Origin: Halalkalibacter oceani
Lineage (GTDB): Bacteria; Bacillota; Bacilli; Bacillales; Bacillaceae_D
Direction: 5' to 3'
DNA: 64,000 nucleotides
Assembly: GCF_023715705.1 (NCBI RefSeq)
Contig: NZ_JAMBOS010000001.1
Location: 124,001-188,000, forward strand
In this document: piece by piece, positions 1-7,547 of the stretch
Numbering within the stretch: the first letter of the stretch is position 1
Layout: every line of letters begins with the position of its first letter
Translations under genes and position numbers: made by a program
Notes under the pieces: generated by a model
What the model was told of the DNA's origin: nothing
The model's input: only the letters and a program-made list of their open reading frames with translations
The model's database searches: none

Positions 1-2
1 AA

Positions 3-719
3 GCAGCTGAGGACAATTCCACGAATGAACGGGATTATGCTGAAGATGAAGGAGAGCAGGAGGCGGAAGAGCAGGAAGAAAGCAGCGCGCCGACGGCCAG
101 CTACCAAATAAATCAGGCGAACTGGACGGTTGAACCGGTCACGGATGAGGAAGAACAAGTCGTGCTGCTGACGATTGATGACGCGCCTGACCAGCATAGT
201 CTCGAGATGGCGGAAACATTAAAGGAGCTTGAAAAGCAGGCTATTTTTTTTGTGAACGGACATTTTCTAGCTGATGAGAGTGGAAAAGAAAAGCTGAAAA
301 CAATTTATGAAATGGGCTTTGAAATTGGTAACCATACGATGAATCATGCGAACCTCAGTGAACGATCAGACGAGGAGCAGCGACGGGAAATCGTCGAGTT
401 AAATGAGCTGATTGAAGAGGTGACCGGGGAGAGACCGCGATTCTTTCGGGCTCCATTTGGTGTGAATACAGAGACATCGGCAGCCGTTGTCGAAGAGGAA
501 GAAATGATCGCGATGAATTGGACATACGGCTACGATTGGGAGGCTGACTATCAGGATGCCGAAGCACTGGCTGAAATTATGGTCGACACTCCCTATTTAA
601 CGAATGGAGCGAATTTGCTGATGCATGATCGGCAGTGGACGCTCGAGGCTCTTCCGGCGATCATAAACGGGCTGGAGAAGGAAGGATTTGAATTTGTCGA
701 TCCGGCTGTGATTCAATAG
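3..719 (+). CDS. Polysaccharide deacetylase (NodB family), 5' truncated
   Basis: The frame is open from the window edge, so the N-terminus is missing; 238 residues are visible. The first 50 or so are a very acidic Glu/Asp-rich linker, as expected between a signal peptide or lipid anchor and an exported domain. Next comes a NodB domain with the usual motifs in order: TIDDAPD (the metal-binding Asp pair), HTMNH (metal-binding His pair), RFFRAPFG (motif 3) and LLMHD near the C-terminus (motif 5). Family members remove acetyl groups from peptidoglycan or other N-acetylated glycans outside the cell. The substrate cannot be told. The GTG at 162 lies inside the fold and is not the true start. Confidence 0.85.
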   Translation, partial: AAEDNSTNERDYAEDEGEQEAEEQEESSAPTASYQINQANWTVEPVTDEEEQVVLLTIDDAPDQHSLEMAETLKELEKQAIFFVNGHFLADESGKEKLKTIYEMGFEIGNHTMNHANLSERSDEEQRREIVELNELIEEVTGERPRFFRAPFGVNTETSAAVVEEEEMIAMNWTYGYDWEADYQDAEALAEIMVDTPYLTNGANLLMHDRQWTLEALPAIINGLEKEGFEFVDPAVIQ

Positions 720-876
720 GCTTCTCTCAAGAATAAAGCAAAATCGACAATAGTAGTCGTAACGCTACAACCTTTTACAGGTCCTTTTATGATAAGCTAC
801 AGGAAAAGGAGGCTGCTGTTCATTCCACCTGAATTGCAGGCACCTTTTTAAAGCTTGCTCGTATGGAGGGGTATTA

Positions 877-1326
877 ATGGAAAAGAAGTCTCAACTTTTG
901 GATGAATTGCGTCTTGAAGTCGGGAGTGTGAGAGAAAAGGTCCAGACCTTGGCCAGCTTTTATATTGAAATCACTCGCAAGCTGGCGCGGCGGATGTCAA
1001 AGCAATTATCAGTCAGCATTTATGAAGCGACAGCGGGCGCATTTAAAATGCGGGTATGCGCCGGGACGAGTTACTTGAATCGTGTTATCCCGTTTGGGGA
1101 TAACATATTGAGCACGGTGGCGATAAGAGGGAGACTTGTCTTTCAAATGGAAGGCCAGCTGCAAAAAGTCTTTCTTCCCTTTTACCGGAGTCATCATCTG
1201 CTTGGGATTTTAATTTTTTTTGTGCCGCAGGATACATATGAAATAACGGATGATGATTTAGCCTTCATTCGCGAAATCGGTCGGTTTATCGAAGTTCAGC
1301 ATGCCACATTCGATGCTCCCGCTTAA
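877..1326 (+). CDS. GAF-like domain protein, 149 aa
   Basis: A start ATG follows GGAGGGG at good spacing. The first 40 residues are helical and charged, and the rest has the alternating strand and helix pattern of a GAF domain (for example MRVCAGTSYLNRVIPFG, then LLGILIFFVP and a C-terminal helix beginning DDDLAFIREIGRF). GAF domains bind small ligands or act as dimerisation modules. There is no attached output domain, so its role is unknown. It sits between the deacetylase and the SR1P locus, a position without a B. subtilis counterpart that I know. The fold call is from pattern only. Confidence 0.6.
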   Translation: MEKKSQLLDELRLEVGSVREKVQTLASFYIEITRKLARRMSKQLSVSIYEATAGAFKMRVCAGTSYLNRVIPFGDNILSTVAIRGRLVFQMEGQLQKVFLPFYRSHHLLGILIFFVPQDTYEITDDDLAFIREIGRFIEVQHATFDAPA

Positions 1327-1369
1327 TATTCATTACACTTATTTTTAATTAGGTTATACTAATTAACCA

Positions 1370-1398
1370 TTGACAACACAATTAGTATGTACTATTAT
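1370..1398 (+). promoter_or_regulatory. Sigma-A promoter of the SR1-like RNA
   Basis: TTGACA at 1370-1375 and TATTAT at 1393-1398 are separated by exactly 17 bp. The predicted start is near 1405. Immediately downstream, at about 1407-1419, is TGAAACGCTTTCA, five-base inverted arms around CGC. It is one base short of a canonical CcpA cre, so it is a weak operator candidate. In B. subtilis, sr1 transcription is repressed under glycolytic conditions by CcpN and partly CcpA. Confidence 0.75.
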
Positions 1399-1446
1399 AA
1401 ATGTAATGAAACGCTTTCAATAAAAAGCATAAAGGGGATGCCGATA

Positions 1447-1575
1447 ATGGGGACAATAATTTGCCAATCTTGCAACAAGACGATCGACGTATTTGAAGGT
1501 GAAAAAGTGATGACACTTTATGCAAAAGGGAACGGATGCGTACATTGTAAAACAGCTGATAAGAAGAATAAATAA
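1447..1575 (+). CDS. sr1P: SR1P-family small peptide, 42 aa
   Basis: The 42-residue peptide starts MGTIICQSC and continues with a short acidic stretch (DVFEGEKV) and a second pair, CVHC. This is the layout of SR1P from B. subtilis, which binds glyceraldehyde-3-phosphate dehydrogenase GapA and stabilises gapA operon mRNA. The start is ATG 1447, with AAAGGGG about 7 nt upstream; an in-frame ATG at 1438 is too close to that site. The four cysteines as two CxxC pairs could bind zinc, which is my inference. It sits in the 3' half of the SR1-like transcript and converges on speA. Confidence 0.85.
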   Translation: MGTIICQSCNKTIDVFEGEKVMTLYAKGNGCVHCKTADKKNK

Positions 1576-1580
1576 AAAAG

Positions 1581-1620
1581 AGGGGCTGGGATAAGGTTGT
1601 TTTACCTTTTCCCAGCCCCT
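1581..1620. terminator. Bidirectional terminator between sr1 and speA
   Basis: A long near-perfect stem (GGGGCTGGGA paired with TCCCAGCCCC, extended by AAGGT/ACCTT). The U-run is much better on the minus strand, so it mainly serves speA; on the plus strand it forms the 3' end of the SR1-like RNA. Confidence 0.8.
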
Positions 1621-1685
1621 TATGCAATGTCGGGCCAGTTTTGTCTCAAGCTCCTGAGGGGGAGCGCATCGCGGCTGAGCCGCTA

Positions 1686-3161
1686 TTATTGAATCGCATG
1701 ATGTTCTTTAATGACCCGCAGCGTTTGGAATGTCTCATCCTCCGGCCCTTGGACGGGCAAGCCCGCTTTGATGTTTTTTTCAATATATGTCAAATTCTCT
1801 TCTGTAATGATTTCACCCGGGATAAAAATCGGAATCCCAGGAGGATAGACCATAATGAACTCAGCAATGATGCGCCCGGCTGACTGCTGAAACGGGATAA
1901 CCTCTGTTTCAGCGTAGAAGGCGTCGCGTGGCGAAAGCGCCAATGTAGGAATATCAGGCACAACGACTTGATTATGGCGCTGCTGCAGCCGTACTGTTGG
2001 CATCGACGCAAGCGCCGTTAAAGCCTCTACAAGAATATCCATTTTTTCCTCCGTATCGCCAATTGTCACAAGGCAGAGGATGTTATATAAGTCGGAAAGC
2101 TCAACTTCGATATGATAATGCTCCCGCAGCCATGTTTCGACCTCATAGCCGCTCATTCCAAGCTCTTTAACAGAAATAATCAATTTAGTCGGATCAAGAT
2201 CATAGGTCGCCTTCGTCCCGAGAATTTCCCGGCCGACACAGGATAGAAGCTCAATGTCGTTAATGCGCGCTCTCGTCGATTCCGCCAGCTTGATCACCTC
2301 GGTCAATAGCTCGTGCCCCTCGGTTGCCAGCCGTTTTCTCGCCGTGTCTAGTGAGGACAAAAGCAAATACGAGGTTGACGTTGTTGTCAGCATACTAATA
2401 ATCGACTGAACCCGCTTCGCGGAAACGAGGCCTTCTTTGACATTTAAAACTGAGCTCTGTGTCATCGAGCCGCCGAGCTTATGGACGCTCGTGGCGGCCA
2501 TGTCGGCACCCGCCTGCATCGCCGACATCGGCAGCTGCTCGTGAAAGTGAATGTGTACCCCGTGAGCTTCATCAACTAAAACAGGGATGCTGTACGAATG
2601 AGCGATCGTGACGATTTCCTTCAGGTTGCCGGCAATCCCGAAATAAGTAGGATTGATGACAAGTAGTCCTTTCGCCTCGGGATGAGCCTTGAGAGCTTTT
2701 TCGACTGCCTCTGTCGTGATCCCGTGGGAAATGCCGAGCTCAGGGTCGACTTCAGGATGGATGAAAATCGGCGTTGCCCCGGAAAAGATAATCGCCGACA
2801 TGATTGATTTATGGACATTGCGTGGGACGATGATTTTATCTCCTGGCCCGCACACAGCCATAATCATTGTCATAATCGCACCGCTCGTTCCCTGTACAGA
2901 AAAAAATGTATGATCTGCGCCAAATGCTTCGGCGGCCAGATCCTGCGCCTCTTTAATAATGCCGTGAGGATGGTGTAAGTCGTCTAACGGTTGAATATTT
3001 ATCAAATCAATGGAAAGGGCGTTGTCGCCGATAAAATCACGAAACGCGGGATCCATCCCCTTTCCTTGTTTATGACCAGGAATATGAAATTGAATTGGTT
3101 GTTTTTCGGCATGCTTGCGAACACCAGTGAACAACGGAGTCAGATGTTGTCGTTGCAACAT
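1686..3161 (-). CDS. speA: Arginine decarboxylase SpeA
   Basis: The protein (491 aa) is a pyridoxal-phosphate-dependent decarboxylase of the Orn/Lys/Arg family, very close in sequence and length to B. subtilis SpeA (490 aa), which converts arginine to agmatine for polyamine synthesis. Visible hallmarks are PIQFHIPGHKQG near the N-terminus, VDEAHGVH (cofactor-binding Asp), SVHKLGGS with the Schiff-base lysine at about residue 225, and the C-terminal YPPGIPIFIPGE. The start is ATG 3161, with AAGAGGTG upstream; a GTG two codons earlier overlaps that site. It faces the SR1-like RNA, repeating the B. subtilis neighbourhood. Confidence 0.92.
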   Translation of the reverse strand: MLQRQHLTPLFTGVRKHAEKQPIQFHIPGHKQGKGMDPAFRDFIGDNALSIDLINIQPLDDLHHPHGIIKEAQDLAAEAFGADHTFFSVQGTSGAIMTMIMAVCGPGDKIIVPRNVHKSIMSAIIFSGATPIFIHPEVDPELGISHGITTEAVEKALKAHPEAKGLLVINPTYFGIAGNLKEIVTIAHSYSIPVLVDEAHGVHIHFHEQLPMSAMQAGADMAATSVHKLGGSMTQSSVLNVKEGLVSAKRVQSIISMLTTTSTSYLLLSSLDTARKRLATEGHELLTEVIKLAESTRARINDIELLSCVGREILGTKATYDLDPTKLIISVKELGMSGYEVETWLREHYHIEVELSDLYNILCLVTIGDTEEKMDILVEALTALASMPTVRLQQRHNQVVVPDIPTLALSPRDAFYAETEVIPFQQSAGRIIAEFIMVYPPGIPIFIPGEIITEENLTYIEKNIKAGLPVQGPEDETFQTLRVIKEHHAIQ

Positions 3162-3326
3162 GTTCACCTCTTATCATGGACTTGTTTTATCAAAACAAAA
3201 TTGAGTATATCAAAAATGTCGTTTGCTGCATAGCCGAAACAATCTCATGTCGAGTAGAAAGTATAGGAAGATTAAAAGAGGAATGGTACGATTAGGAAAG
3301 AAAGAGTAAGGTGGGAGGTCGAGATC

Positions 3327-4292
3327 ATGTGGAAAACGAGAGTAACGGACTTATTAGGCATTACTTATCCGATAATTCAGGGAGGGCTCGCCTACTTAGC
3401 CTATTCGAATTTAGCCGCCGCCGTGTCACGGGCTGGCGGACTTGGTCAAATTACGGCGATGTCTCTTTCTTCATCTGAGGCACTGCGTCAGGAAATTAAA
3501 AGCGTGCGGGCGCAGACTGACAAACCATTTGGTGTGAATTTCTCGATTGGACAGCATCGCCGCCCTTATGAAGAGATGCTTGAGGTTGCGATCAAAGAGG
3601 AGGTCCCGGTTATTTCGATGACCGGCGGGAATCCAGCACCGATTTTGGAGCGGCTCGCAAACACGAAGTGCAAGAAGCTCGTGCTTGTAGCAGCGCGAAG
3701 GCAGGCGGTCAAGGCCGAGGAACTGGGGGCCGATGCGGTGATGGTTGTCGGGCATGAGGGCGGCGGTCATCTCGGCCGCTCGGATGCCGGGACAATCGTT
3801 CTTACACCGCAGGTCGTTGATGCTGTTACCATCCCGGTTATCGCTTCCGGGGGAATTGGCGACGGCCGAGGTTTAATGGCGGCAATGGCGCTGGGAGCAG
3901 AAGGGATTGAAATGGGAACGCGTTTTATCGCCACGACGGAATGCGTTCATGCTCATCAGGTGTATAAACAGAACCTTGTAGCAGCGACAGAGGACGATAC
4001 GGTTGTGATCAAACGCTCACTGGGCGCTCCAGCGCGGGCTCTCCGCAACACATGGACGGAACAGATTCTGAAGCTTGAGGCAGATCAGCCGGGATATGAA
4101 GAGTTAAAACCGTATATTAGCGGGGAAGCAAACCGAACCTATATTTATGAGGGGAAAGAGGAGGAAGGCTTTGCCTGGGCGGGGCAGGTCGCTGGCCGCA
4201 TTCACGAGATTGTGCCGGTAGCTGAACTGATCGCCGGAATGATGGAAGAAGCAGAAGCGATTCGCCGGCAATGGTCGTTGCCGGAGAGGTAA
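3327..4292 (+). CDS. Nitronate monooxygenase / enoyl-ACP reductase II-like FMN enzyme
   Basis: A 321-residue TIM-barrel flavoprotein of the nitronate monooxygenase (2-nitropropane dioxygenase) family, which also contains FabK. Seen motifs: YPIIQGGLAYLA at the N-terminus, GHEGGGHLGR (FMN phosphate loop with the catalytic-region His), IPVIASGGIGDG and EMGTRFIATTE. Family members either oxidise nitronates or reduce enoyl-ACP; the sequence alone does not settle which. No fatty-acid genes are nearby, so neither reading is favoured by context. A GGTGGGAGG site precedes ATG 3327. It is an insertion relative to the B. subtilis speA-yktA order. Confidence 0.8.
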   Translation: MWKTRVTDLLGITYPIIQGGLAYLAYSNLAAAVSRAGGLGQITAMSLSSSEALRQEIKSVRAQTDKPFGVNFSIGQHRRPYEEMLEVAIKEEVPVISMTGGNPAPILERLANTKCKKLVLVAARRQAVKAEELGADAVMVVGHEGGGHLGRSDAGTIVLTPQVVDAVTIPVIASGGIGDGRGLMAAMALGAEGIEMGTRFIATTECVHAHQVYKQNLVAATEDDTVVIKRSLGAPARALRNTWTEQILKLEADQPGYEELKPYISGEANRTYIYEGKEEEGFAWAGQVAGRIHEIVPVAELIAGMMEEAEAIRRQWSLPER

Positions 4293-4318
4293 GAAGTAAA
4301 TAAAGAGGAGTGCAGAGG

Positions 4319-4567
4319 ATGGAGACGAAATTACCGATTTCACTGGATTGGACAACAGAAGAAGTGATTGATGTGATTCAGTTTTTTGAAACGCTTGAGA
4401 AAGCGAGCAAGCAAAACGTGGATCGGGGGCAGGTGTTGGATAAATACCGTCGCTTTAAGGAAATTGTCCCGAGCAAAAGTGAAGAAAAGCAATTGTTTAA
4501 AGCATATGACGAGGAGCTGGGCATATCCTGCTTTCACACGTTGAAGAAAATCAGGGAGCAAGCATAA
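4319..4567 (+). CDS. yktA: YktA (UPF0223 family)
   Basis: An 82-residue all-helical protein of UPF0223, with the pattern [20 protein letters not shown] then [14 protein letters not shown]. The function of the family is unknown. The start is ATG 4319, read from AAGAGGAG; an in-frame GTG at 4310 lies inside that site. It follows the flavoprotein gene by 26 nt and may share its transcript. In B. subtilis it also lies just after speA. Confidence 0.82.
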   Translation: METKLPISLDWTTEEVIDVIQFFETLEKASKQNVDRGQVLDKYRRFKEIVPSKSEEKQLFKAYDEELGISCFHTLKKIREQA

Positions 4568-4677
4568 AGGGGGAGCCGGAGGCAAAGGGGAGCTTCAGAC
4601 CTCGGGTAATGACTTCGCCACGAGGCCCCAGAAAAGCGTCCTTTTCCGAAATTGAAGAAGAGTAATCATTACTAAAA

Positions 4678-4710
4678 AAGCTGCTGAAAAACGTCCTTTT
4701 TCAGCAGCTT
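4678..4710. terminator. Terminator with the AAGCTGCTGAAAA stem, yktA/yktB
   Basis: AAGCTGCTGAAAAA pairs with TTTTTCAGCAGCTT around a very short loop. The U-run is on the minus strand, so it primarily ends yktB. The same stem recurs at 18638, 25752 and 58258. Confidence 0.8.
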
Positions 4711-4772
4711 CGTCATTGCTTAGTGGCATGGTAAAAGGTAAAAAAACAACCATTGTCCCAGCCTTCTCTCGG

Positions 4773-5396
4773 TTATTGCATCGCCAGTCGATAGAACGGC
4801 AGCAGATGCTCGTATGTCTCCTTCGCGTAAGCGGTGAGAGCTTGTCCGTTGGCAAGAAGGGGATCATCGCGCTTAATATGACGGCCGAGTAGAAGCTCGG
4901 CTTTTTTCACATCACGAAAGCGGGTAAGATACCCGGTAAGCTCTTCCTCTGATAAATCCGCGATGAAGTAAGCGTCCTTTTTCATATGGTCCGGGGAAAG
5001 AACGAAATCATCAGGAAGCTGAGAGAGCTGGTCTTTATGGTCCAGAAAACGGTTGGCAATCGGCGCTTTATTCGGCAGTTCATAAATTAGTGCCAGCCAT
5101 AAAAACAAATGATCGTCAAACAATCCGAGCTGGAAATGCGGGTGTTTTTTATACCCTCTCTTATTCTCGGCCACCGCAAGCCACGTATCATTAGGCGGGT
5201 TAACCTTGCGGCGAGCATGTCTGGCAATATGCAGGTGCATTTCATCGCCGGTGAGCATGGACAGCTCACTCGTCAGCGCCTGACCGATTTCCTCAAACTT
5301 CGGCTGAATGTTGGTTTGAATCGCCGTCATTCGCTCTTCAAGTCCTTCGATTCGAAACACATCAAAATCACGAGTTGTAAAACCAGGTAATGTCAT
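4773..5396 (-). CDS. yktB: YktB (UPF0637 / DUF1054 family)
   Basis: A 207-residue soluble protein of the UPF0637 family. The body matches the B. subtilis YktB pattern: FTTRDFDVFRIEGLEERM at the start, a basic segment HIARHARRKVNPPNDTW and HFQLGLFDDHLFLW. No enzymatic function is established. ATG 5396 is preceded by GTGAGGG at 8 nt; the longer frame to 5480 has no ribosome binding site. It is inverted relative to yktA, so the two converge on a shared terminator. Confidence 0.85.
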   Translation of the reverse strand: MTLPGFTTRDFDVFRIEGLEERMTAIQTNIQPKFEEIGQALTSELSMLTGDEMHLHIARHARRKVNPPNDTWLAVAENKRGYKKHPHFQLGLFDDHLFLWLALIYELPNKAPIANRFLDHKDQLSQLPDDFVLSPDHMKKDAYFIADLSEEELTGYLTRFRDVKKAELLLGRHIKRDDPLLANGQALTAYAKETYEHLLPFYRLAMQ

Positions 5397-5810
5397 CGTT
5401 ATGTCCCTCACTTTTTTAACTTTATTCAGGAGAAGTCTCCCACTTCTATAGTGGTGAGATGAAGGCGAACTTAGTTCCATTCAGTGGAGGGCGGGGCCTC
5501 GTCTGAATCAAGTGAAAGCCTCCGGCGGATGCCACAGATTTTGAAAGGAAGCTTTTCGAACGAGTTCGAAAAAATCTGGGCGCAAATACGCCAAGGCGAA
5601 TTTGATAGCTTCTTTTATCCTATCATACCCGAAAAAATTACTCTAAATAAATGCACCAGCAGACATTTGAAAACTGGCAATTCCTGCTCCGGGGTGTTTT
5701 TTGATTGCATTTTTTTCAAATATAACATATGCTATATTAAATAACTGAAAATTTCGTTTATTGACACATGAAAAAAGAGGAGTCAGATTACTGTAAGGGA
5801 GTGTAGCGAT
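5397..5810. other. Intergenic gap with a perfect palindrome
   Basis: This 414-nt gap holds no credible gene. It contains a perfect inverted repeat at 5553-5572 (TTTTCGAAC, two-base spacer, GTTCGAAAA), nested inside imperfect arms CAGATTTT and AAAATCTG. The 5480-5600 part is GC-richer than the surroundings and the 5650-5760 part is AT-rich promoter-like DNA for ykzI. Confidence 0.5.
5705..5733 (+). promoter_or_regulatory. Candidate sigma-A promoter for ykzI
   Basis: TTGCAT at 5705-5710 and TATGCT at 5728-5733 with a 17-bp AT-rich spacer. Both hexamers deviate from consensus, so this is a modest candidate. Confidence 0.4.
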
Positions 5811-6002
5811 ATGGAATCGGTAGTGCAAACCTTTAGACGTAAAGACGGAGAAAAGAGAGTTTCTGTATTACGGCTTGAAATCGATTATGAGCTGATGACT
5901 CTACATGATGCTATACTTGCAGAAGACCTTGACTTAATCAATCAGACGAAACAGCGGCTGGAGCAATTACGGTGTGAGCTTCTCCAGTTAGAGGTGTATT
6001 GA
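5811..6002 (+). CDS. ykzI: Small YkzI-like protein, 63 aa
   Basis: A 63-residue charged helical protein, probably two long helices (residues 20-38 and 40-60). It occupies the place of ykzI between yktB and yktC in B. subtilis and has similar length; the name rests mainly on this position. The function is unknown. The ATG follows AAGGGAG at good spacing and a strong terminator follows the stop, so it looks like a single-gene transcript. Confidence 0.65.
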   Translation: MESVVQTFRRKDGEKRVSVLRLEIDYELMTLHDAILAEDLDLINQTKQRLEQLRCELLQLEVY

Positions 6003-6008
6003 GAAAAG

Positions 6009-6054
6009 AGCCCGGGGCAAAAGGTTGATTTTTTTTCACCTTTTGCCCCGGGCT
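6009..6054. terminator. Terminator of ykzI
   Basis: A perfect 17-bp stem (AGCCCGGGGCAAAAGGT and its complement) around a T-rich loop. It is followed by the dispersed tag TTTGCGCATAACGGAGCCGCTG. Confidence 0.85.
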
Positions 6055-6202
6055 TTGCGCATAACGGAGCCGCTGTGCTGTTTTTTGGCTTGCACAAGGC
6101 TGCTCTGTATACGACTAAATAAGGTTAGATTTTCCTTCCAACCTAATCTGTGTCATAATAAAGGGGAAGGGAAGCGTCATTCATGTTGAGGGGGTCACGG
6201 TT

Positions 6203-7003
6203 ATGACTATGAACTGGATAGAGCTTGAGAAGGTAGCGAAGGATTGGACGTATGAAGCCGCAGGTATAATAAAGGATTCTTTGGCGAAGCCAATCCATAT
6301 CGAAGCAAAATCGAACCCGAACGATCTTGTGACAGAAGTGGACCGGGCGATTGAGTCATATTTTTTTGATAAAATTTCGAAGACCTACCCTGATCACCAT
6401 TTTCTCGGTGAGGAAGGGGTTGCAGAGGAGCTTGATTCCCTCGAAGGAACGGTGTGGATTATCGATCCGATTGATGGCACGATGAACTTTGTTCATCAAA
6501 AATATAATTTTGCGATTTCAGTAGGGATTTACCATGAAGGCGTCGGCATGGTGGGAATTGTTTATGACGTGATGAGCGATGAATTGTTTCACGCTGTTAA
6601 GGGACACGGTGCTTATGTAAACGGGAAAGAGCTGGTGCCGGTGAAGGAACGTCCGCTTCAAGAATCCGTTATCGGCTTGAATGCCCGCTGGATTGTCGAT
6701 GGGAAGCATCCTTACCGTAATCCGCTGCTCGCTTTAATCAGAGATGTGCGAAGTGTCCGCTCCTATGGTTCGGCAGCGATCGAGATTGCCTATGTGGCCG
6801 CCGACCGGCTTGACGGCTATCTCAGTGTCAATCTCTCACCGTGGGACTATGCGGCGGCTGTCATCTTGCTTGAGGAAGTAGGCTGCCAGGCATCGACCTT
6901 CCAGGGCGAGCCGTTAATGCTCCTCACTCCAAGCACCGTCATTGTCGGAAAACCGCATTTACATAAGGAAATGATCTCTGCCTATTTAGGAGAGGAACAG
7001 TAA
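6203..7003 (+). CDS. yktC: Inositol-1-monophosphatase family phosphatase (YktC)
   Basis: A 266-residue Mg2+-dependent phosphatase of the IMPase/FIG superfamily. The metal-binding motifs are present: GEEGV (residues 69-73), WIIDPIDGTMNFVH (the DPxDGT signature) and LSPWDYAAAVILLEE near the C-terminus. Members dephosphorylate inositol monophosphates and related sugar phosphates; some also act on 3'-phosphoadenosine phosphate, and I cannot separate these. GAGGGGG precedes ATG 6203. Position matches yktC of B. subtilis. Confidence 0.9.
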   Translation: MTMNWIELEKVAKDWTYEAAGIIKDSLAKPIHIEAKSNPNDLVTEVDRAIESYFFDKISKTYPDHHFLGEEGVAEELDSLEGTVWIIDPIDGTMNFVHQKYNFAISVGIYHEGVGMVGIVYDVMSDELFHAVKGHGAYVNGKELVPVKERPLQESVIGLNARWIVDGKHPYRNPLLALIRDVRSVRSYGSAAIEIAYVAADRLDGYLSVNLSPWDYAAAVILLEEVGCQASTFQGEPLMLLTPSTVIVGKPHLHKEMISAYLGEEQ

Positions 7004-7033
7004 AGAGGGTGTCCCAGTCGGGACACCCTCTTT
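7002..7033 (+). terminator. Terminator of yktC
   Basis: AAAGAGGGTGTCCC, tetraloop, GGGACACCCTCTTT. The stem overlaps the stop codon. Confidence 0.85.
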
Positions 7034-7139
7034 ACTTCGTGGCAGGCGAATCGTTGTCATGAGCTCTGCTGTTACGGTTGACTCAAGCTCTTGAGTCAAA
7101 ACTAGCCACTGCTTCAAAGTTGTCGTTGTACGACAGCTT

Positions 7140-7325
7140 TTACATCTCACTCGACTCTCTTAATTTCTTGCGCAGGTTAAAGCCGAGTCCCATGGCGATG
7201 AGGATGCCGATGAAGGCTAAAAAGCCGATAAGAGTACTTCTTTCAGCGATAGCGACTCCGATACTCATAATGCAAAGAACAGTAATGACAGCGAGAAGTA
7301 GAAATAGCATATTTTCTTTTTTCAT
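7140..7325 (-). CDS. ylaF: YlaF, small membrane protein (DUF5325)
   Basis: A 61-residue protein with two hydrophobic segments (residues 6-24 and 32-48) and a basic C-terminal tail (LRKKLRE). Length, topology and position before typA match B. subtilis YlaF. The function is unknown. AAGGGGG lies at correct spacing on the minus strand. It is divergent from typA. Confidence 0.8.
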   Translation of the reverse strand: MKKENMLFLLLAVITVLCIMSIGVAIAERSTLIGFLAFIGILIAMGLGFNLRKKLRESSEM

Positions 7326-7547
7326 TTGTTTTCCCCCTTAGAAAAACAATCACTTCTTTACAGTTTACCGTGAATTGTTCAGAAGGAAAAGCCTTCAATG
7401 TGACAAATACGTTAAACATCATGCTTGTAGTAGTAAGATGAAAAAGACCTCATCTGCTAAGATTCGACTTTTTCCTGCTGAATGGTTTCAATAAATTTAA
7501 TTTGTGATATACTTGTACAGTTAATGAACGAATAAGGAGCGAAAAAA

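Larger units (their letters stand above)
1405..1622 (+). ncRNA. sr1: SR1-like dual-function RNA (carries the SR1P ORF)
   Basis: The unit runs from a strong promoter (start near 1405) to a hairpin at 1581-1620, about 215 nt; B. subtilis SR1 is about 205 nt. It encodes an SR1P-family peptide and lies next to speA, as SR1 does in B. subtilis. Known SR1 acts both by base pairing with ahrC mRNA (arginine catabolism activator) and through its peptide. The base-pairing role here is inferred from position; complementarity to an ahrC homologue cannot be tested in this window. Confidence 0.7.

Noticed and set aside
1407-1419. Full CcpA cre after the SR1 promoter
   Set aside because: TGAAACGCTTTCA is one base shorter than the consensus palindrome; noted only as a weak candidate.
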